Shown here: positions 61,257 to 64,000 of the stretch, in pieces
Layout of the letters: each line of letters begins with the position of its first letter
Position numbering within the stretch: the first letter of the stretch is position 1
Origin: Glandiceps talaboti
Taxonomy: Eukaryota; Hemichordata; Enteropneusta; Spengelidae
Reading direction: 5' to 3'
NCBI RefSeq assembly: GCF_964340395.1
Contig: NC_135571.1
Span: forward strand, 1,973,111-2,037,110
DNA: 64,000 bases
The notes under the pieces: model-generated
Seen by the model: the letters and a program-made list of their open reading frames with translations, nothing else
Told to the model about the DNA's origin: nothing
Databases searched by the model: none
Translations under genes and position numbers: made by a program

Positions 61257-64000
61257 ATGACAAACACATCTACTTGTATAGATTTTTATGTTCGGCTTGC
61301 AATCACTGGCTTAGTGCTAATGCTGTACACAGTGTATGTGACGTCATTGTCAATATCACCACAAGACTTCATCACAACGTCACAACAATTTATTACTGCA
61401 ACGTCACCACCTGACGTCACTGCGTCACAACCTGACGTCACTGCAACGTCACAACCAGACGTCACTACAAAGTCACCATCTGACATTATTTCAACATCAC
61501 CACAAACGATTACTGCAACGTCACCACCAGACATCACTACGTCACCACCAGACATCACTACGTCACCTTCAGACACCATTACAGCGTCACCATCAGACAC
61601 TATTGGAACATCACCACAAGATTCCACTGTAACGTCACCACCAGACGGCACTGCGTCACCACTAGACACCATTACAACGTCACCATCTGACATTTTTGGA
61701 ACATCACCACAATACTTTACTCCAATGTCATCACCAGACGTCACTACGTCACGATCTGACATTATTGAAACATCACCACCAGGCATCACTGCAACGTCAC
61801 CACCAGACGTGACTACACCACGATCTGACATTATTTCAACATCACAAAGGATTACTGCAGCGTCACCACCAGACGTATCTACGTCACCACTAGACATCAT
61901 TACAATGTCACCATCTGACATTATTGCAACATCACCACAAGACTTCACTGCAACGTCACCACCAGACGTCACTACGTCACCATCTGACATAATTGCAACA
62001 TCACCACAAGACTTCACTGCAACGTCACCACTAGACATGACTACGCCACGATCTGACATTATTACAACGTCACCACAAGTTGACATTGCAAACTCAACAT
62101 CGATAACTGTTGCAAACACACATCGCGATTTAGCAAATGGAATTCTGCAAGATCAGTTGAGCATTTCCTGTTTTGGAGAAACTACCGACGAATATTTGAG
62201 TTGTTTTGATAAAGATGGCAATAAATGCACATGGCCACTGTCCAAATATCTCAAAAATCGCCGTTGGGCATGTTACTGTGATGAGTTTTGTTCTTACTTT
62301 GATGATTGCTGTCATGACTTTTACCAAGTTTGTGACTCTGTCGATACTACACCAACTCCCACTAGCCCTCTACAACATGGTGAATTGCAGGAAGGATCCG
62401 ATGACTTGTATTATGTACAGCAATACCAGGTGTGCACTTTATATAATAAAGCATATAAAAGAGGTGTTTGGACAGTAGCAAGATGTCCCACTTCTTGGAC
62501 TAACGACAAGACACGAGAATTATGTGAACTTGGTAAAACAGGTATGTTGGTATTTCTGGGTTGGTATTTAAACACCTAACTTCTAGCCTTCTTGTGCAAT
62601 GGTGAATAATGATTTGGGGTATAGGGCTGTGTTCAGAAGGTAAAGTTACTCAAATACCTTGTCACAGTTAGGCAGTATTTCGAGGAAATATACGTATGTA
62701 GAGGAAATATACAATTTCATGAACTATGTATTCTGGTGAGTTCTTTCATGATTTTACATCACCTACAATTACTTGCGAACTCATAGAAATATCAAGTTGA
62801 TCTTGTGCATGTATAGTGTATCTTTGATGTGACCACATTCCCTCATGGGATTTAATACAAATGATTAATCGTAGATAAACAATAAATATTCATGTCAGAT
62901 GAATTTGTCATGAAGATACTTGCGTGATATAGCGAAAGGTGATGAATGAACATCACCCAATTACGTCATTTGCATAAATTTAGTCGTTTGAACGCCATTT
63001 TTTTTTATAAACGGTGACCATATAGTGCGAGGAAACAATACCGTATTTGTACAAATCGATTCAAAGTTGTGGAAAATGGTAATATGATTATGTATAATTA
63101 ATAAATTAAATGTATTCCTAACTTCACAATCTTTCCATTTCCAGATGGGTTGTCATCGTATTTTATGTCCACACTTGTTACCAACCAACACGGCACTACG
63201 TTCAAAAATGTTTACTGTGCTATATGTAATGGGCAGGAAACATCCGAGCTCACCTTCTGGCAATTAAAATGGAGTTGTACAAATGATGGCGTGTCCGATT
63301 TTATGGAAAATCGACCAAATATCACTTCAGTATTCGAGTTTATGTCAGATTCCTGTCCATGCTCGCAAATACCCCCGGCGCCTTATAACCAATTGTTCAG
63401 ATTCTGTACCTCAACTATAGACTCATGCAATCAATCAACGATAACTGGTAGGGACAATACATTAGTAGCATTAACTGAATTGTGTACGAATTCCAGCAAA
63501 GCTATAGTGTCTATAGTAGAGAGAGTCGGTCTCTATGTCAAAGAAATATTTGCATTTAAGAATATCTTTTGTGCTAAATGCAATGCCATGGAAGAGGGTT
63601 TTTATTTTTGTGGACTAATAAATCCAGATCCAAGAGTAATTACTTATAATTACTTTTTTGATTACAAGTCAGGAGACGGAAGCGAAGGAAATCGGGAACG
63701 TTTGGCCGTAACAGGCACAGGCATAGGCCAGAATATATTTCAAAATAATTGTCCTTCTCATAAAAGATTCGACCCATTATTGGGGTTGTGTGTGGAATTG
63801 AATCATGGTACCAAAAGGGCTCTTAGAAATGGTTGTGTACTGAACAGTTCATATGATATGTCCCCTCATAATGATACACACCTATCAGTGTTTCTACTTA
63901 ATCTGGCTTTTCTTGTGAATAGATCACTGTCAGCATGTGCCGCTAAAACATATCTGAATAGCAGTCAGATGATTGCATGCTGGATTGAGAAATATCTAGC
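61257..64000 (+). CDS. Somatomedin-B, mucin-stalk, family-B-like 7TM receptor (second copy, 3' end beyond window)
   Basis: Exon 1 runs 61257-62541 (1285 nt, phase 1). Exon 2 starts at 63145 after CCATTTCCAG and is open to the window end. It is the inverted paralogue of the gene at 15525-19660, with the same signal peptide, mucin tract, somatomedin-B domain (WACYCDEFCSYFDDCC) and ectodomain. Exon 1 is 37 codons longer than in the other copy, mostly from extra TSPPD/TSPSD repeats. Replacements in exon 2 are clustered (for example CTNDGVSDFMEN against CTNKGVLEFMFS), while long stretches are identical. No stop or frameshift is visible, so both copies look functional. The 7TM part should lie just past 64,000. 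Confidence 0.85.
61350..62085 (+). repeat. Coding mucin-type repeats, copy 2
   Basis: The same repeat type as in the minus-strand paralogue but longer, accounting for most of the 37-codon difference between the two exon 1 sequences. The repeats were probably changed by unequal exchange. Confidence 0.85.

Larger units (their letters stand above)
57957..64000 (+). repeat. Inverted segmental duplication, right B arm
   Basis: Partner of 16,979-24,120. The tetranucleotide tracts (GGAT/GATA at 58.97-59.25 kb) mirror the CCAT/CTAT tracts at 22.64-22.87 kb. The arm is about 1.1 kb shorter than its partner. Confidence 0.88.

Noticed and set aside
61286-62119. 277-codon minus-strand open frame of MSGGDV-type repeats, and the matching one at 19068-19622 plus
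   Set aside because: Antisense shadow of the mucin repeats. The sense frame has signal peptide, somatomedin-B domain and splice donor.

Overview
The window is nuclear DNA of a marine-type invertebrate bilaterian. The reasons are AT-rich sequence, many short exons with consensus GT/AG splice sites, very abundant microsatellites, non-LTR retrotransposon tails, small inverted-repeat elements and mosaic extracellular domains joined by phase-1 introns. A lophotrochozoan or cephalochordate-like animal fits best, but the species cannot be named from the sequence. There are no prokaryotic-style operons, rRNA genes or CRISPR arrays. Gene models are manual splice-and-phase reconstructions without transcript support.

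The centre (about 26.6-52.3 kb, plus strand) is one large gene rebuilt here as 29 exons. Summed exon length is exactly divisible by three, for about 1864 residues. Domain order: signal peptide, trefoil (P-type), two unassigned ~90-100-residue modules, kringle, EGF, one unassigned module, discoidin (F5/8 C), PAN/apple, CUB, C-type lectin, seven LDLR class A-like repeats, LRR N-cap, four LRRs, LRR C-cap, rhodopsin-like seven-helix domain. This is the architecture of the GRL101/LGR-like receptors with an unusually long chain of N-terminal modules. After the 7TM exon lie three acceptors of the same phase: a short tail, a tail carrying eleven 45-bp tandem repeats, and a tail (53,542-53,810) whose reading frame is conserved in a second copy.

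The flanks are built from inverted copies. Block B (about 57,957-64,000, plus) carries a gene for a mucin-stalk, somatomedin-B, family-B-like 7TM receptor that runs off the right end. Its inverted paralogue (about 16,979-24,120 and onward to 15,525) holds a complete two-exon version on the minus strand. Block A' (about 0.76-4.78 kb and 11.3-13.09 kb, minus orientation) is a broken inverted copy of the 3' half of the central receptor locus (43.2-56.6 kb): a few LDLR-A exons and the last tail exon remain, LRRs and 7TM are gone, and two LINE fragments have inserted. Between the two parts of A' sits a 6.5-kb segment with its own plus-strand, two-exon, Thr-rich rhodopsin-like receptor (6,484-11,190). 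Three receptor genes of two GPCR classes therefore share one locus, apparently part of an alternating array in both orientations.

The rest is repeat DNA: a 79-bp satellite in two opposed arrays (0.76-2.63 and 55.78-56.63 kb), several MITE/foldback families, a 33-bp-TIR element carrying LINE reverse transcriptase, a tRNA-derived SINE and long microsatellites. All three genes encode predicted cell-surface receptors. How they might cooperate is not shown by the sequence.
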